This document shows positions 6,540 to 7,258 of a stretch of DNA of 7,258 nt, one piece after another. The notes below the pieces were generated by a model that saw nothing but the letters and a program-made list of their open reading frames with translations, made no database searches and was not told the DNA's origin. The stretch spans positions 1 to 7,258 of the forward strand of contig JAJZNY010000141.1 in the NCBI GenBank assembly GCA_021852245.1, read 5' to 3'. Both the position numbers and the translations under genes were made by a program. The DNA is from Planctomycetota bacterium (GTDB lineage Bacteria; Planctomycetota; Phycisphaerae; WQYP01). Position 1 is the first letter of the stretch. Each line of letters starts with the position of its first letter.

Positions 6540-7258
6540 TCAACGGATTAAAGGAGCGGTCAGCTCCTTCAAACGTGTATGCCAGAGTTTGGCCATGGCG
6601 GCCACGGTGGTCGGCGTCCATTCGGACCCGTCACCTGCGATGTACTTGAGCAGATGTCCATGAGCCGTTACCCACATTTTGGATTCATAGGGGTCCATCT
6701 GATCGGTTACCAGATACGCCCGCACCTGTCGGCCGTGAACATTGATGACGGCACTGGATTGGACGGAAAGGACCCTTAATGCGGGTCGGCGGGCCTGATT
6801 ATCGAAGGTGACCATGGCAAGCGGTTTACATTTTGCAAGGTTCACCATATGGGGCCAGAGGAGTTTCAATACCGGGGGCATGAAAGCCGGCATATCGGAC
6901 CGAAGAACAAATCGCACCGGTCTGTTGGGCATCCCTGCGACAATATGACTGAGAGTACGGACAACTTTCACATGCGTGCGGTAGACGAAACCATCCGTGG
7001 GGCGGCCGTGGGAATCGAGAATCGGGAAAAAGCCCGTAGTTGCCTGACCGACCTCGGTAACCCAGTGGGTATCGTAATTGGGATAGGGTGGATGGAGCTT
7101 GATGAGTTTGGGCTTTCGGGTTTTCGGATCTACGACAATTTTCTGCGCGTGGAGTTCTGCGATGACCGGATTATTAAACGGAACCATCGTCTCGACAGAG
7201 TCGGTCCATTGGGAAAAATGCGTCGGCGGGCCCGGCACACCCGGTTGTCGGGTAAACG
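6540..7258 (-). CDS. Unrecognised protein, C-terminal 238 residues (cut by the right edge)
   Basis: The frame is open from the right window edge to TGA at 6540-6542. A GTG at 7236-7238 could be read as a start, but the frame continues upstream without a stop (FTRQPG precedes), so the true start is probably outside the window. The visible part is mixed and beta-rich, with no membrane segment. Features include FVYRTHVKVVRTL, FMPPVLKLLWPHM, and near the end a run of beta strands (SSAVINVHGRQVRAYLVTDQ; KMWVTAHGHLLKYIAGDGS) that alternates in the manner of LolA or DUF3108-type barrels of the periplasm. That is only a resemblance, not an assignment. A final helix, AAMAKLWHTRLKEL, closes the protein. 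It precedes a membrane protein by 28 bases on the same strand, suggesting a shared envelope role. Function unknown. Confidence 0.75.
   Translation of the reverse strand, partial: FTRQPGVPGPPTHFSQWTDSVETMVPFNNPVIAELHAQKIVVDPKTRKPKLIKLHPPYPNYDTHWVTEVGQATTGFFPILDSHGRPTDGFVYRTHVKVVRTLSHIVAGMPNRPVRFVLRSDMPAFMPPVLKLLWPHMVNLAKCKPLAMVTFDNQARRPALRVLSVQSSAVINVHGRQVRAYLVTDQMDPYESKMWVTAHGHLLKYIAGDGSEWTPTTVAAMAKLWHTRLKELTAPLIR

Noticed and set aside
7236..7238. GTG as the start of the right-edge gene
   Set aside because: The frame stays open to the window edge and no ribosome site precedes the GTG, so it is more likely an internal valine.

Overview
The window reads as chromosomal DNA of a free-living Gram-negative bacterium, most likely a planctomycete and perhaps of the Phycisphaerae. 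That placement is an inference. It rests on an outer-membrane type lipoprotein with a FlgI-like domain but no flagellar neighbours, a secreted GH95 glycosidase, a cytoplasmic TPR protein of a style I associate with that group, weak or absent Shine-Dalgarno sequences at several starts, and several otherwise unrecognisable envelope proteins. No mobile element, CRISPR array, tRNA or rRNA was seen.

Layout from left to right. (1) 1-851, minus strand: the N-terminal 283 residues of a secreted glycoside hydrolase family 95 protein (alpha-L-fucosidase type), cut by the left window edge. (2) 852-1445: a divergent intergenic region of about 590 bases. It has a good sigma-70 type promoter for the GH95 gene, a long leader with a perfect hairpin, and repeated CGATCAT words upstream of nrdR. 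(3) 1446-1943, plus: nrdR, the ATP/dATP-sensing repressor of ribonucleotide reductase genes. (4) 2034-3929, plus: a 631-residue predicted lipoprotein with a FlgI (flagellar P-ring) like N-terminal half followed by HEAT-like helical repeats. (5) 3930-3990: a short convergent gap with an inverted repeat. (6) 3991-5412, minus: a 473-residue cytoplasmic TPR protein. (7) 5413-5758: a 346-base gap with a CGCGATA motif present three times. (8) 5759-6511, minus: a 250-residue single-pass membrane protein with a coiled coil. (9) 6540-7258, minus: the C-terminal 238 residues of an unrecognised protein, cut by the right edge, 28 bases upstream of gene 8 and probably in one operon with it.

Only nrdR and the GH95 gene have functions that can be named with confidence. 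nrdR and the FlgI-like gene are 90 bases apart on one strand and could be cotranscribed, although no functional link is evident. The minus-strand pair at the right (genes 9 and 8) looks like an envelope-associated unit. The best candidates for something undescribed are the FlgI-HEAT lipoprotein, which looks like a non-flagellar reuse of the P-ring fold, and the membrane/coiled-coil pair at the right end.
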